A stretch of DNA of 64,000 nt from a virus. The position numbers and the translations under genes are program-made. The notes under the pieces were generated by a model, which saw nothing but the letters and a program-made list of their open reading frames with translations, was not told where the DNA came from and made no database searches. The stretch lies in the IMG/VR virus record IMGVR_UViG_3300012931_000759, positions 1 to 64,000 of that record. One strand, 5' to 3'. Every line of letters starts with the position of its first letter. Position 1 is the stretch's first letter. Of this stretch, positions 14,534 through 23,716 are shown one piece after another.

Positions 14534-16852
14534 ATGGAAGTGATTCGACTACCTTTCCTGCCTTTGCGAGGGCAGAACCTCATCATGTTCCCGACGCTGG
14601 GATATCACGTCGACCTCACGCGCCCAGGCTCGCTGTCAACCGTCAGAAAGGCCATCGACACAGGAAAACGCATCGTCATCGGGTTCCATAAAGCTCTCCA
14701 GAAAGGATCCTCCACGAGAAGTACCGTCTCCGACTTCTGGGAGACGGGCTGCGAAGCGGTGATCAAGGACATTTCCGATCAGGGCGACGCTAAGTGCGTT
14801 TTCGTAGAGGGCGTACGACGCGTCAGGATCTGCGCAATCAGGGCCGACAAGGGCCTGTACTCCTGCGATTTCGAGCCAATTGGCGAACTTGAGTTCGAAA
14901 TGACCGACCATCTTGGCGAACTCGCTATGTATCTCCAGAGCTTGGCGCTCGGTCTTGAGAGTACGGCTGCTTTTTCGCCAATGGTTAAACCTAGGACAAG
15001 CGGCGATCTTGGCCGGTTCGTCGACACGATAGCCTTCAAGATCGCATCAACCAGCAAGGAGAGGATCAGACTGCTTCGCGCCACTGATACACGAAAGCGG
15101 ATCGAGATGTTACACATGATCCTAACCCACTTGGTAGAGCGCGAGAACGAGCGTATTGCTGAACAAACTGTCAAGGAGATGGCTGGGCAACAGAGTGGAG
15201 GATCTACGGCCACCATTACTACGAACAGGCCAGAAGCTCCGGTGGATGTTAAGGATTCCGAAGTTAAACGTCTGACTGACCTCGTAGCAGCCGCCGGGAT
15301 GAGCGACGAGGCCAAAGCTATTGCATCGGGTGAACTTCAGCGCCTACAGTTGATGTCCACCAGTTCGTCCGAATACAACGTCACGGTTACTTACCTCGAC
15401 ATCCTGGCCGGGCTGCCATGGTCCAAGATGAGCGAGGACCGGGTCGACATCGAGGAGGCCCGCCGGGTACTCGATGAGGATCATTACGGTCTACAAGAGC
15501 CGAAAGAGCGGATCTTGGAATTCCTGGCCGTGCGAAAGCTGACCGCAAAAAACGGCGGAGCAATCCTGTGCTTCACTGGTCCTCCGGGCGTGGGCAAAAC
15601 CAGCCTCGGGCGGAGCATCGCTAAGGCCACGGGTAGGGTCTTCATCCGCACATCCCTTGGTGGGGTGCGCGACGAGGCTGAGATTCGTGGTCACCGCCGG
15701 ACCTACATCAGCGCGCTGCCTGGACGGATCCTACAGGAGCTGCGCAAGGCCGATGTCAGGAATCCCGTGTTCATGCTGGACGAGATCGACAAGCTTAGCA
15801 AAGATGTCCATGGCGATCCGGCGTCCGCCCTCTTGGAGGCGCTCGACTCCGAACAGAATTTTGCTTTCAAGGATAACTACCTCGGGGCCGGGTTCGACCT
15901 CTCGCAGACCTTCTTTATCGGCACGGCGAACGATGTGTATGGCATGCCACCTGCGCTGCGAGATCGGCTTGAGATCGTGGAGATCCCAGGCTATTCTGCC
16001 ATGGCCAAGTCCCACATCGCTAGGAAGTACCTGATTCCCAAGCAAAAGGAAAAAAACGGCCTGGCGGATCGGGACATTGTCATCCTGGACGAGGCCATCG
16101 ATCACATTATTGGATCCTACACGAGCGAGGCCGGCGTCCGCGTGCTTGAGCGATGCTGCGGATCTATCTTCAGGAAGCTGGCTGTGTATGCCGCCGCAGA
16201 ACGCGATGTACCAAGCACCGTGGACACCAGGATGGTAAAGGAGCTACTTGGACCGCCCAAGCTATTTGTACAGAAAATGGCCGACAAGCCATTGGTTGGA
16301 ACCAGTACCGGCTTGGCATGGTCGGCAGCAGGCGGATCTATCCTATTCGTGGAATCGGCGTTGATTCCAGGCTCTGGCGGCTTAGAGATGACTGGGAACC
16401 TTGGGCAGATCTTACAGGAGTCAGCTCAGGTGGCACACACCTGGATCCTGACCAACGCAAAACGGTTCGGTATGGATACTGGGTCATTGGAGAAGAAGAC
16501 TATCCGTATTCATCTTCCCGCAGGAGCTATCCCGAAGGATGGTCCAAGTGCGGGTCTGGCCATGGTGGTTTCGGTCTTCTCGCTGTTGTTCAATATTCCA
16601 GCAAGGAACGATATCGCTATGACCGGCGAGATTTCCCTACGCGGCAAGGTCATGCCGGTCGGCGGGATCGTGGAAAAACTTCTGGCGGCGCATAGGGCTG
16701 GGATCAGAGAAATTATTCTGCCGAAGGACAATACAGACTCACTGACCGAGGTTCCCGAAGAGGTGGCGCGGGAGATGAGAATTCATCTGGTCGACCAGCT
16801 AGATGAGGTTCTAGATATCGCACTGGTCGAACGCAAGGAAATAGCGACTTGA
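14534..16852 (+). CDS. lon: Lon protease
   Basis: 772 residues, full family length. An N-terminal substrate-binding domain (PFLPLRGQNLIMFP start) and helical linker precede the AAA module: Walker A GPPGVGKTS (about 349), Walker B VFMLDEIDK and the Lon-typical SLGGVRDEAEIRGHRRTYI segment. The C-terminal protease has KDGPSAGLAM with the catalytic Ser (about 672) and GGIVEKLLAAHRAG with the catalytic Lys (about 714). Phage-encoded Lon may remove host regulators or phage proteins on schedule. Confidence 0.96.
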   Translation: MEVIRLPFLPLRGQNLIMFPTLGYHVDLTRPGSLSTVRKAIDTGKRIVIGFHKALQKGSSTRSTVSDFWETGCEAVIKDISDQGDAKCVFVEGVRRVRICAIRADKGLYSCDFEPIGELEFEMTDHLGELAMYLQSLALGLESTAAFSPMVKPRTSGDLGRFVDTIAFKIASTSKERIRLLRATDTRKRIEMLHMILTHLVERENERIAEQTVKEMAGQQSGGSTATITTNRPEAPVDVKDSEVKRLTDLVAAAGMSDEAKAIASGELQRLQLMSTSSSEYNVTVTYLDILAGLPWSKMSEDRVDIEEARRVLDEDHYGLQEPKERILEFLAVRKLTAKNGGAILCFTGPPGVGKTSLGRSIAKATGRVFIRTSLGGVRDEAEIRGHRRTYISALPGRILQELRKADVRNPVFMLDEIDKLSKDVHGDPASALLEALDSEQNFAFKDNYLGAGFDLSQTFFIGTANDVYGMPPALRDRLEIVEIPGYSAMAKSHIARKYLIPKQKEKNGLADRDIVILDEAIDHIIGSYTSEAGVRVLERCCGSIFRKLAVYAAAERDVPSTVDTRMVKELLGPPKLFVQKMADKPLVGTSTGLAWSAAGGSILFVESALIPGSGGLEMTGNLGQILQESAQVAHTWILTNAKRFGMDTGSLEKKTIRIHLPAGAIPKDGPSAGLAMVVSVFSLLFNIPARNDIAMTGEISLRGKVMPVGGIVEKLLAAHRAGIREIILPKDNTDSLTEVPEEVAREMRIHLVDQLDEVLDIALVERKEIAT

Positions 16853-16858
16853 TATTGG

Positions 16859-16900
16859 ATCGCGCGCGTTGATGCAGCGGTTCGATTTCGCGTCGCTTTT
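16859..16900 (+). promoter_or_regulatory. GCGCGTTGATGYAGCG element, copy 2
   Basis: Same 16-base core, followed by TTTCGCGTCGCTTTT, between lon and the glycosylase. The core could be read as an in-frame TTG start here, but the same sequence elsewhere contains a TAG, so it is conserved as nucleic acid. Confidence 0.55.
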
Positions 16901-16904
16901 ATAC

Positions 16905-17615
16905 ATGGAATCCAATAGTGTTGCCGAAATGCTGAAGCTAATAATGGATTCATCCCCGGCACTGCCGTGTGAATATCCGGATGGCGAAGCGGGGGAATTC
17001 CTCAGGAATCCCACAACACAACCGATGGCGCTGTTATTGGGCACCATAAGCTTGTACGGTTCGGAGGATCCTTGGGCGCTTCCACACGGTATGGCGATCC
17101 GGCTGAATATGAATCGCTTTGATGCCAAGACAGTCGCCGCAGTGGGAGAGCAAAACCTGCGGTTCGCAATCAGTACTAAACCGGCACTACATATCGATCC
17201 ACATAGGATGGGCCGGTGGGCCTGGCAGGCAGCCAGCGTCGTAGTAGGACAGTATGGTGGGGCCAACTGGATATGGAACGATTACCGCACGATTGATGTG
17301 GATCGCCTTATTAGGCGTCTGATAGGGGTGCCAGGGGTAGGTTTTGTCAAGGCCATTATGCTTACGTTCCTACTCCACCGGGACTGGAAGGCTGACATCG
17401 TAGGTTGGGAAAGATTCGAGCCACCGATGGACGCCGGGATGATGTTGGCCGCCAGCCGACTCGGGGTGGTCGGAACCATTGGAGCACCAGATCCGGAGCG
17501 GGTTGTCAGGGCGTATGAGGGTTTACGGTCTGTATCGAAATCATTTTGCGTGAGGAATATGCCGCTTTGCGGCAGATGTCCCCTTTCTGAAAAGTGCCCA
17601 AGACAAGGAGTATAA
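16905..17615 (+). CDS. HhH DNA glycosylase with Fe-S cluster (Nth/MutY-like)
   Basis: 236 residues from ATG 16905; a TTG at 16869 would add 12. LIGVPGVGFVKAIML is the helix-hairpin-helix. The C-terminus has C-x6-C-x2-C-x5-C (CVRNMPLCGRCPLSEKC), the [4Fe-4S] loop of endonuclease III-like glycosylases. The catalytic Asp is not obvious; PPMDAGMM is a candidate. It probably excises damaged or mismatched bases. Confidence 0.75.
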   Translation: MESNSVAEMLKLIMDSSPALPCEYPDGEAGEFLRNPTTQPMALLLGTISLYGSEDPWALPHGMAIRLNMNRFDAKTVAAVGEQNLRFAISTKPALHIDPHRMGRWAWQAASVVVGQYGGANWIWNDYRTIDVDRLIRRLIGVPGVGFVKAIMLTFLLHRDWKADIVGWERFEPPMDAGMMLAASRLGVVGTIGAPDPERVVRAYEGLRSVSKSFCVRNMPLCGRCPLSEKCPRQGV

Positions 17616-17621
17616 CTAGAA

Positions 17622-17945
17622 ATGGACAATAGAAACAACAAGCGGCAGGACAGGTATCGTCATGGCCGCAAAAACGAGTTTGGAACGCTTCGGGACGCGC
17701 AGCGCCAGAAGCGCGACCGGCGCGAGCAGGTGAAGCAGCCGCAGCCGCCAAAGGCAGGCGGCGGAGGCGAGAGAACGCGATGTGAACATTGTGGAGGGTC
17801 ACTTAGGACGCGTGGTGCGGTCGGCCATGCTGGCCATTTGCGGTGGAAGTGTCGTAAATGTGGACGCACCATGTGGGTGCGCCCGAATTTTAAGCCCCCT
17901 GTGCCCATCGTTTTAGTGAGCAGGACGGGGCACTTCGGAGGATGA
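17622..17945 (+). CDS. basic zinc-ribbon protein
   Basis: 107 residues. Residues 1-45 are very basic and polar, then a four-Cys ribbon (CEHCGGSL ... CRKCGRTMW). A nucleic-acid-binding role is likely from composition only. Confidence 0.6.
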   Translation: MDNRNNKRQDRYRHGRKNEFGTLRDAQRQKRDRREQVKQPQPPKAGGGGERTRCEHCGGSLRTRGAVGHAGHLRWKCRKCGRTMWVRPNFKPPVPIVLVSRTGHFGG

Positions 17946-18185
17946 ATGTTCATCTGTGATGGATGTGGCCACACATCGCGGCCCGGTCAGGAGAGTTGGG
18001 CATGGGTGTCGCGAAGAAGACCGATGTCTTATGGGCTTCTGGACAGAGAGGGTAGGCGGATCGGGACGTCGTCCGGATGGGAAATCGTGCGCGAACTCAG
18101 ACTCTGCGAGAACTGCTACAAAGAAGTTATAAAAAACGATGAACATGGAAGTGAAACAGACAAGACAGATGTGCGACAAACCTAA
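17946..18185 (+). CDS. small zinc-binding protein
   Basis: 79 residues starting right after the previous stop. CDGC near the N-terminus and CENC near the C-terminus form one probable zinc site. It overlaps the next gene by 47 bases. Confidence 0.55.
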   Translation: MFICDGCGHTSRPGQESWAWVSRRRPMSYGLLDREGRRIGTSSGWEIVRELRLCENCYKEVIKNDEHGSETDKTDVRQT

Positions 18186-18507
18186 GCCGGACGAGACGGA
18201 GATTACATGTCGACTGCGAAACCAGGTTTCCGACCTGGAGGCAGCCGTCACTGTAGCTAAGAGGGAAGCTGTACAGCTCTTTCGGGAGCTGGACGCACGA
18301 GCCCGCAAAGCCAAGAACCTGGCTTCGACACTGGATGGCAGTGGAGACGACTGGGCCAGGCGTGTATCGAAACTCATGGATATCCTGGGGTATTGCCGGG
18401 AAACGATGGAGGGCATGAGCGCCATCGGCCTTCTGCGCGAAGCAGGATTCTCCTGGGGTGTCGAGAAGGTCTTCGATGGACCTGAAAACGATCGCGTTCC
18501 TGACTAA
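18139..18507 (+). CDS. coiled-coil protein
   Basis: 122 residues. Heptad-like helices at about residues 25-70 (LRNQVSDLEAAVTVAKREA). The 5' end overlaps the previous gene and the 3' end overlaps the next one. Function unknown. Confidence 0.5.
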   Translation: MNMEVKQTRQMCDKPKPDETEITCRLRNQVSDLEAAVTVAKREAVQLFRELDARARKAKNLASTLDGSGDDWARRVSKLMDILGYCRETMEGMSAIGLLREAGFSWGVEKVFDGPENDRVPD

Positions 18508-18670
18508 GCTATACATTGTCTTGGCCGTGGCTTTCGGGCTCCTGTCCATCTTTGCTGTGGTAGTTTCCTGGGCAAGGCCTGCCCTGAACATAGCGCTGGC
18601 AAACCTCGTCCTCACTGCCGCAATGGCTGTGATGAACAGTATTTTGCTGGACAGGCTGAAAGGGAAATGA
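18476..18670 (+). CDS. small two-helix membrane protein
   Basis: 64 residues with two hydrophobic helices (about 10-31 and 36-58) and a short basic tail. It overlaps the previous gene by 32 bases. Size and topology would also fit a holin, but nothing specific supports that. Confidence 0.5.
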   Translation: MDLKTIAFLTKLYIVLAVAFGLLSIFAVVVSWARPALNIALANLVLTAAMAVMNSILLDRLKGK

Positions 18671-18671
18671 T

Positions 18672-19706
18672 TCAGTGTCTCTTGCGCCATTCTTTTGCGT
18701 AGTGGTTGGCGCACAGTCTGCTCCCACGGGATCTTGCTTGATGTGAGCAGCCAGCGACGGAGCATCTGTTCCAGGCTCTCTCTGGAATTTCGGTCTGCCC
18801 CGTGCGAAGAAGCCTGCCATAGTGTAGAGCACATAGCCCTCGACATCGTTGCGGCGAGGAACAACCTGGAACAGAACAAGGTCGCTTCTGTGTAATCTGG
18901 CGAACAGGCTTCTCTGTTGACCCATGGCGGCGAAGACGCTCGTAGTGCTTCTCGCACCACTGATGGCTTAGGCAGGTAGCCAGGTGGTTACATCCGTCGG
19001 CCTGGCATACGGGTTCGTTTTCGCAGTCGACAACGATGTGCGGGGCAGAGAGAGCAGCCGATTTAAGTGCGCACACCAAGGTGTCTGGTATCTCGCCGAT
19101 CTCCTGGTAGAGGACAAGCCTTGCTCGTCGTTCGACTCGGTATCGCATCATGGGCACATTGTGCTCGGCGCACCACCTGTCCTTTGTGGCGGCGTTCTCC
19201 TGTGTCTTCTCGAAAATCTCGCCGCCATATATAGGTTGGAAGTGGGATGGGCCGTCCACCTCTATGGCACAGATCGGCTCTTGATTATTCCTGACAAGGA
19301 TGTCGATCTCCAGGCGTCCAGGAATGGTTCTCCTGTCGTTGTACAGGACATCCAGGTTTGCTGCTTTCAGGGCCAGATATAGGCGCCTTTGGATACAAGG
19401 CTCGTATTGCTTCTCCGCCTTGTCCTTTCTTGTGCGTTCGGGCACGGGATGGTTCCTTCTGCGTTCTTGAAGACGAGCCCGCAGATAGTGCTTGTGGCAC
19501 AGTCTCTTTGCCTCGACAATCCCATCGCAGGATGGAGAGGAGCATATGTTGTATCCATCGACGACCCTGTTTTCGACCCACCATTTTTTGTAATGCTTCT
19601 TACACATACCCCTTGAGATGGGTTTGCTGTCGCATCCGTGGGTTGAACACTTTGCGACGGTGGACGAGTAGGTGTTTTTCGAGGCGTGGTTTTTGGGGTA
19701 ATTCAT
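18672..19706 (-). CDS. Vsr-like (EDxHD) homing endonuclease with zinc fingers
   Basis: 344 residues, minus strand. Several repeated zinc modules (C..HGC..R.LC..HY type) flank a central nuclease domain. LEIDILV carries an acidic residue, then AIEVDGPSHFQ and a late RYRVE strand, matching the Vsr/EDxHD fold. The CTATCAAT motif lies 17 bases before the ATG. Probably a free-standing homing endonuclease. Confidence 0.75.
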   Translation of the reverse strand: MNYPKNHASKNTYSSTVAKCSTHGCDSKPISRGMCKKHYKKWWVENRVVDGYNICSSPSCDGIVEAKRLCHKHYLRARLQERRRNHPVPERTRKDKAEKQYEPCIQRRLYLALKAANLDVLYNDRRTIPGRLEIDILVRNNQEPICAIEVDGPSHFQPIYGGEIFEKTQENAATKDRWCAEHNVPMMRYRVERRARLVLYQEIGEIPDTLVCALKSAALSAPHIVVDCENEPVCQADGCNHLATCLSHQWCEKHYERLRRHGSTEKPVRQITQKRPCSVPGCSSPQRCRGLCALHYGRLLRTGQTEIPERAWNRCSVAGCSHQARSRGSRLCANHYAKEWRKRH

Positions 19707-19722
19707 ACTTTTAATGGAGAAT

Positions 19723-19730
19723 ATTGATAG
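19723..19730 (-). promoter_or_regulatory. CTATCAAT motif, copy c
   Basis: Between the divergent endonuclease and the gp88-like gene, reading toward the endonuclease: CTATCAAT-N6-CATTAAAA on the minus strand. Confidence 0.5.
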
Positions 19731-20516
19731 ATGGATCAGGCAATCGATCTGGCAAAAAGGACGGCGGCAATTTTTTCCTCGTATTCCGAAATGCTTGGAA
19801 CAAAAGAGGAAATCTGTAGCCACAACACCAAGACGGGATTCTCCTTGAATTTCCCGTTGGGCAGGTTTGGGGGATTTGGCACCTGCCTTGGATCCACTGA
19901 GGTTTGTCGGCAGGCATGCTACGGGGCAAGGAAAGGGCGACCGATAACCTGGGAGAACTCGCTCAGGAAACAGATCCGAGTCTACAGATATTTCCTGTCT
20001 GTCCCAGCGGAAGAGATTGCGAACCGCATCCATACGGAATACCAGAAGCACAAGATGACCTTCTTGCGCTGGAACGGAGTCGGTGACCTGTTCCCCGAGT
20101 CAGCAGCCGTGGTGAGAGAACTGACCAGGAAATTTTCCGAAGACATCCTGCTGGTGGTCACAAGGATCCCAGAGATGGTTTCCTTGATCCCGAGGGACGC
20201 CGAAAACCTCTACCTGATGTTCAGCCTTGACGGATCGTCGAGCAGCAGAGTGAAGAAGACGGCTGTCCTCCGGCGCAGGCATCCCCGCCTGTACTTCAGT
20301 TTCCTGCGCCGGTTCGCGGACGAGGACACCCTTGGGGCCAGGATCGTGTTCAACGCGCAGCAGTCCAAGAAGGTGCTGCCGTTCGACGATCCGGTGACGG
20401 TGTGCCCGGTCGACGCCGACAGGATCCCCGTGAAGGGGGCCTGCGCCAGCTGCCGGAAGTGCTTCAACCCCCATGTGCTGGATGGCAGGACGCATCCGGG
20501 GCCGAAGGAGATCTGA
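19731..20516 (+). CDS. gp88-like phage protein
   Basis: 261 residues. The N-terminal region has NTKTGFSLNFPLGR and a CLGSTEVCRQACYGARKG cysteine cluster. The C-terminus has CASCRKCF. This layout matches mycobacteriophage gene-product-88-like proteins, whose Cys clusters suggest a metal cofactor. Function unknown. The ATG directly follows the CTATCAAT complement. Confidence 0.65.
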   Translation: MDQAIDLAKRTAAIFSSYSEMLGTKEEICSHNTKTGFSLNFPLGRFGGFGTCLGSTEVCRQACYGARKGRPITWENSLRKQIRVYRYFLSVPAEEIANRIHTEYQKHKMTFLRWNGVGDLFPESAAVVRELTRKFSEDILLVVTRIPEMVSLIPRDAENLYLMFSLDGSSSSRVKKTAVLRRRHPRLYFSFLRRFADEDTLGARIVFNAQQSKKVLPFDDPVTVCPVDADRIPVKGACASCRKCFNPHVLDGRTHPGPKEI

Positions 20517-20517
20517 C

Positions 20518-20943
20518 ATGGTCGAGGGTCTAGAGGAGTTCATCCAAAACCGCAACATCAAGACGCGCGACGGCAAGCTCGTGCTCTACAAGGCAGTTTC
20601 CAAGGAATGGAGGTCCCTCTACATCCGGATGATAACGGGCGGAGACTCCAGGGCACATGGGGCCGTCGGCGCATATCGCCCTGGGACGGTCGTTAAGGCG
20701 AGCGTATGGAGCACCAACTCCAACAACGATTGTGGAGAAGGGTTACATGTTTGTACCCTGCGGCGCGCTTTGAAGTATCGTGATCTGACCTATTTTGACA
20801 ACAATGACTGGAAACGTCGACTGGTGGAAGTGCTTGTCAATCCAAAGGACGTGGTCTACGTGCCGCGCTATAACAGTAGCAAAATCCGTTGTAAGAGACT
20901 GTTTGTCGTTGCGGAGGTCAACAGCTATGGGCGGCCCTGCTAG
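20518..20943 (+). CDS. phage protein with GLHVCT motif (DUF7666-like)
   Basis: 141 residues from ATG 20518. KLVLYKAVSKEW, YRPGTVVKA, CGEGLHVCTL and VLVNPKDVVYVPRYNSSKIR form a conserved phage-protein pattern that I associate with DUF7666. Function unknown. It follows the gp88-like gene by one base. Confidence 0.6.
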   Translation: MVEGLEEFIQNRNIKTRDGKLVLYKAVSKEWRSLYIRMITGGDSRAHGAVGAYRPGTVVKASVWSTNSNNDCGEGLHVCTLRRALKYRDLTYFDNNDWKRRLVEVLVNPKDVVYVPRYNSSKIRCKRLFVVAEVNSYGRPC

Positions 20944-20964
20944 GGCCGCGACGAAAGGGAATGA

Positions 20965-21342
20965 ATGAAAATGTATTTCGATGCGAACGAGAAGCGGGAA
21001 CAGCAGGATCATAACGTGACCAAGAGTGCGCACACCTACCTGGTGTACGCTAAGCGTAATACCTCACAGTTCGGACAGAAACTTCAGGAAATTCGGTGCC
21101 GCGTGCTGGATGCTCGCACGGGCTATCTCTTGGTTGAGTCGCTCAAGCGGTGGAATAAAAAGTACGCCGTGGCATCCAAGACCAAGAGTGGGATCTATGA
21201 GGGGCTTCCGGTGCGGCGCATCAACAAGGATCAGGTTCTCAAGATCATCGACGAGAACACCGGCAAGGAAGTGAAGTACAACACGGTTCGCAGGCGCGAG
21301 GGCAGCCAGCAGACGCCTGGCCGAGCGCGAGGAGGCAAGTGA
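20965..21342 (+). CDS. hypothetical basic protein
   Basis: 125 residues, Lys/Arg-rich C-terminal tail (VRRREGSQQTPGRARGG). The start follows AAAGGGA; the stop overlaps the next ATG. Possibly nucleic-acid binding by composition. Confidence 0.5.
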   Translation: MKMYFDANEKREQQDHNVTKSAHTYLVYAKRNTSQFGQKLQEIRCRVLDARTGYLLVESLKRWNKKYAVASKTKSGIYEGLPVRRINKDQVLKIIDENTGKEVKYNTVRRREGSQQTPGRARGGK

Positions 21343-21765
21343 TGAGACTGCGACCGACTTCCGAGTACATCGAGGCCATCCGGACGATCCTGCCGGGTTC
21401 GGAGGCCGATGCCATGAACTACGGGACGCTCGTCCAGCAGACGGCCGGGCGGCTCCGGCCTCACCCAGGACAACTTGCGCGAGGTGCGCCCAAACGGCAC
21501 TGGGCGCGTCAAGAATCAACATCGATCCTCCGTGTCGTTCGCGATTTTCCGCATGGTGAGCGGAGGCGAAGTGCTCCACGCTGGATCGCGCCATCAGCGG
21601 CGCTATTGGACAGTTCCGCGCGCAAGATATGCTGGCGCGATCCGAACTACGACCCACGAGGAGATTGCTAAGAGGGCGTTCGAGATCTACGCTAGCCGTG
21701 GCTATGTCCACGGTAACCATGAGCAGGACTGGCTCCAAGCCGAGCACGAGCTGCGCGAGGAATAG
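21342..21765 (+). pseudogene. frameshifted gene with DUF2934-like C-terminus
   Basis: The frame from ATG 21342 reads sensibly to about 21450 (ATDAMNYGTLVQQTAGRL-like). The coding signal then moves +1 to the frame ending at 21765. That frame contains SVSFAIFRMVSGGEVLHAG and then HEEIAKRAFEIYASRG and DWLQAEHELREE, the DUF2934 pattern. A one-base change near 21450 would join them, or two overlapping genes are present. Confidence 0.5.
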
Positions 21766-21767
21766 CG

Positions 21768-21968
21768 ATGCCCAGGTTCAGGGTCGGAGTCGACATCGAA
21801 CGGACACAGTCCACCACGATCATAGTCGAGGTCGAGGCGGCTACGCTGGAAGAGGCCGAGCGCAAAGCCGTTTCGGAAGCCCAGCAGAGATGCTGCCGGG
21901 CAACCGGGATGGAGCATCTTGGCATCGGCCCGTTCCACGAGTGGGGAGAACCCGATCTCAAGGTGTGA
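21768..21968 (+). CDS. hypothetical small protein
   Basis: 66 residues; two strands then a helix (EVEAATLEEAERKAVSEA), a common small alpha/beta layout. Lies two bases after the previous stop. Confidence 0.5.
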   Translation: MPRFRVGVDIERTQSTTIIVEVEAATLEEAERKAVSEAQQRCCRATGMEHLGIGPFHEWGEPDLKV

Positions 21969-21969
21969 C

Positions 21970-22893
21970 ATGGACCGGACATTCTACGACGCCTTCGCCG
22001 GGATGGGTGGGATCAGGCTCGGCATGGAGCGTGCCGGGTTCCGCTGCGCGGGCTCGTGCGAGATCGACAGGGCCGCGCGTGCGACGTACGCGGCCAACTT
22101 CGGCGCGGAGCCGAAGCACGCGGACATTCGGGATGTGGAGTCTCTGCCGCGCGGAACGACCGTGCTGTGCGGAGGTTTCCCGTGCCAGGCGTTCTCCCAC
22201 CTTGGGCAGCGGCGCGGATTCAAGGATCCGAATGGCAACCTCTTTTTCGAGTTGGCGCGCCTAATGGACGCGTCGCGCCCAAGGGCCTGCCTATTCGAGA
22301 ACGTGAAGGGCCTGGTGAGCCACGACGGTGGCCGGACGCTCGGTACGGTTCTCGGTACGCTCGGGGAACTGGGGTACCACACGTCCTGGCAGGTTCTCGG
22401 GGCGCAGGACTTCGGGCTGCCGCAGCGGCGCGAGCGGGTCTTCATAGCCGGCTTCCGTCACCGGAAACATTGGGAAAGCTTCAGGTTTCCGGAGGGTTGG
22501 CCGATGGGGCCCAAGAAACCGTTGTCCGCGATCATGCAGAAGGGGGTCGGCAGGAACTTCGACGCCTCGTCCGCCGTCCTGGTGGGCTACCTGCGCAAGC
22601 TGCGCGAGAGGGGACCGAACAGGGGCGGCCGTTTCCTGCCCGCGCTCCACACGCCGAACGAGGTGGGGAACACCCTGGTCACGGACGGTGACAGGATCCT
22701 CGTGTTCGACGGCAACATAATCAGGCGTCTGACGCCGCGCGAGTGGGCGCGGATGCAGGGTTTTCCGGACAACTTCAGACTATCGGATGTGAAAACACAG
22801 GCATATCGGCAGATTGGGAACTCCGTGCCGGTGCCAGTTGTGGCTGCCGTTGCCAAGGCGATAGCCGCAGCCATGAATACAAGGAGGAAATGA
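21970..22893 (+). CDS. dcm: C5-cytosine DNA methyltransferase
   Basis: 307 residues from ATG 21970. Motif I FAGMGGIRLGMERAG; motif IV GGFPCQAFSH with the catalytic Cys; motif VI FENVKG; motif VIII QRRERVFIAG; motif IX/X RRLTPREWARMQGFPDNF and YRQIGNSVPVPV. All core motifs are present, so it should be active. It probably protects phage DNA from restriction or marks it. Confidence 0.93.
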   Translation: MDRTFYDAFAGMGGIRLGMERAGFRCAGSCEIDRAARATYAANFGAEPKHADIRDVESLPRGTTVLCGGFPCQAFSHLGQRRGFKDPNGNLFFELARLMDASRPRACLFENVKGLVSHDGGRTLGTVLGTLGELGYHTSWQVLGAQDFGLPQRRERVFIAGFRHRKHWESFRFPEGWPMGPKKPLSAIMQKGVGRNFDASSAVLVGYLRKLRERGPNRGGRFLPALHTPNEVGNTLVTDGDRILVFDGNIIRRLTPREWARMQGFPDNFRLSDVKTQAYRQIGNSVPVPVVAAVAKAIAAAMNTRRK

Positions 22894-22895
22894 GA

Positions 22896-23249
22896 ATGGT
22901 AGACATTGGTGAGATTCTGAAGGAAATAGCGCGTCTCCACCCAACCTTCACCCTGAAGATCGGGCAGGCCAATGGATCGCTCGTAGCCGAGATGCGTATC
23001 GCGAACCACAAGTCAGCTACGACCATGGGAACCAACTTGATCTCCATCTTGAATCAGGTACACGGTTTGGCCGTGAAGAATCTGGCCGACAGCCTCTTGG
23101 CAGAGAGCCGCCTAAGTGAGGCGGTGTTCGACAACAAGGTGACTGAGCTGGAGAGCGACTGCGGTGGGTGTGGATGTTCGTGCGCTGGGTGTAGTCTACA
23201 AGACGACAACGATGAGTACTCGGACGATTTCGACGACGACAACAACTGA
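22896..23249 (+). CDS. PRTRC-associated small protein, possibly protein E-like
   Basis: 117 residues from ATG 22896 after AAGGAGGA. The N-terminal half is alpha/beta (FTLKIGQANGSLVAEM). The C-terminus has a cysteine cluster (CGGCGCSCAGC) then a run of acidic residues. It directly precedes the PRTRC-like cassette. Assignment to protein E is by position only. Confidence 0.4.
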   Translation: MVDIGEILKEIARLHPTFTLKIGQANGSLVAEMRIANHKSATTMGTNLISILNQVHGLAVKNLADSLLAESRLSEAVFDNKVTELESDCGGCGCSCAGCSLQDDNDEYSDDFDDDNN

Positions 23250-23281
23250 TCGTCGCGACAAGGAAAAAAGGAGACAAAAAA

Positions 23282-23461
23282 ATGGAGAAGCGTAAGTACG
23301 TATATGGCGACCTCGAAGTTATGATCGACGCCAGTCTGACCCCAGCCCAAGTGAAGGAGAACTGGGCCACGATCTACCCGGAACTAGGACACGCGGCCAT
23401 CGTGAACCGCGACGACGGCTCGGTGGAGTTCGTGGAGCAGCAAGCCACCAAGGGGCAGTAA
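23282..23461 (+). CDS. PRTRC protein C-like small Ubl-like protein
   Basis: 59 residues from ATG 23282. The pattern YVYGDLEVMIDASLTPAQVK, YPELGHAAIV and a last strand matches PRTRC system protein C, a small protein predicted to have a beta-grasp ubiquitin-like fold. The sequence ends ATKGQ and has no Gly-Gly terminus. Confidence 0.65.
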   Translation: MEKRKYVYGDLEVMIDASLTPAQVKENWATIYPELGHAAIVNRDDGSVEFVEQQATKGQ

Positions 23462-23709
23462 TGGATGTCAAACGGATCTTCGACAGCCTTCCACAATGGT
23501 CGCGCACTCTTGGAGAAGAGCAGGCAGCCTTCCTCGATCAGCTGATGGCGGCCATGGATACGAAGGGTTTCTCGGGGATTCCGGTCGAGGAAATGCGCCG
23601 AATCCAAGAGCAACTGTTGCGCGCTAGCGAGGACGAGGGCCGCCAGGGGGGCATAAAGCGCGCGGCGGAAAACTTGGTTCCGGTCGTCTCCGGAACCAAT
23701 TTCATATGA
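23461..23709 (+). CDS. hypothetical protein in PRTRC cassette
   Basis: 82 residues, helical; the ATG overlaps the previous TAA. No motif recognised. Confidence 0.5.
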   Translation: MDVKRIFDSLPQWSRTLGEEQAAFLDQLMAAMDTKGFSGIPVEEMRRIQEQLLRASEDEGRQGGIKRAAENLVPVVSGTNFI

Positions 23710-23716
23710 GGGTGCC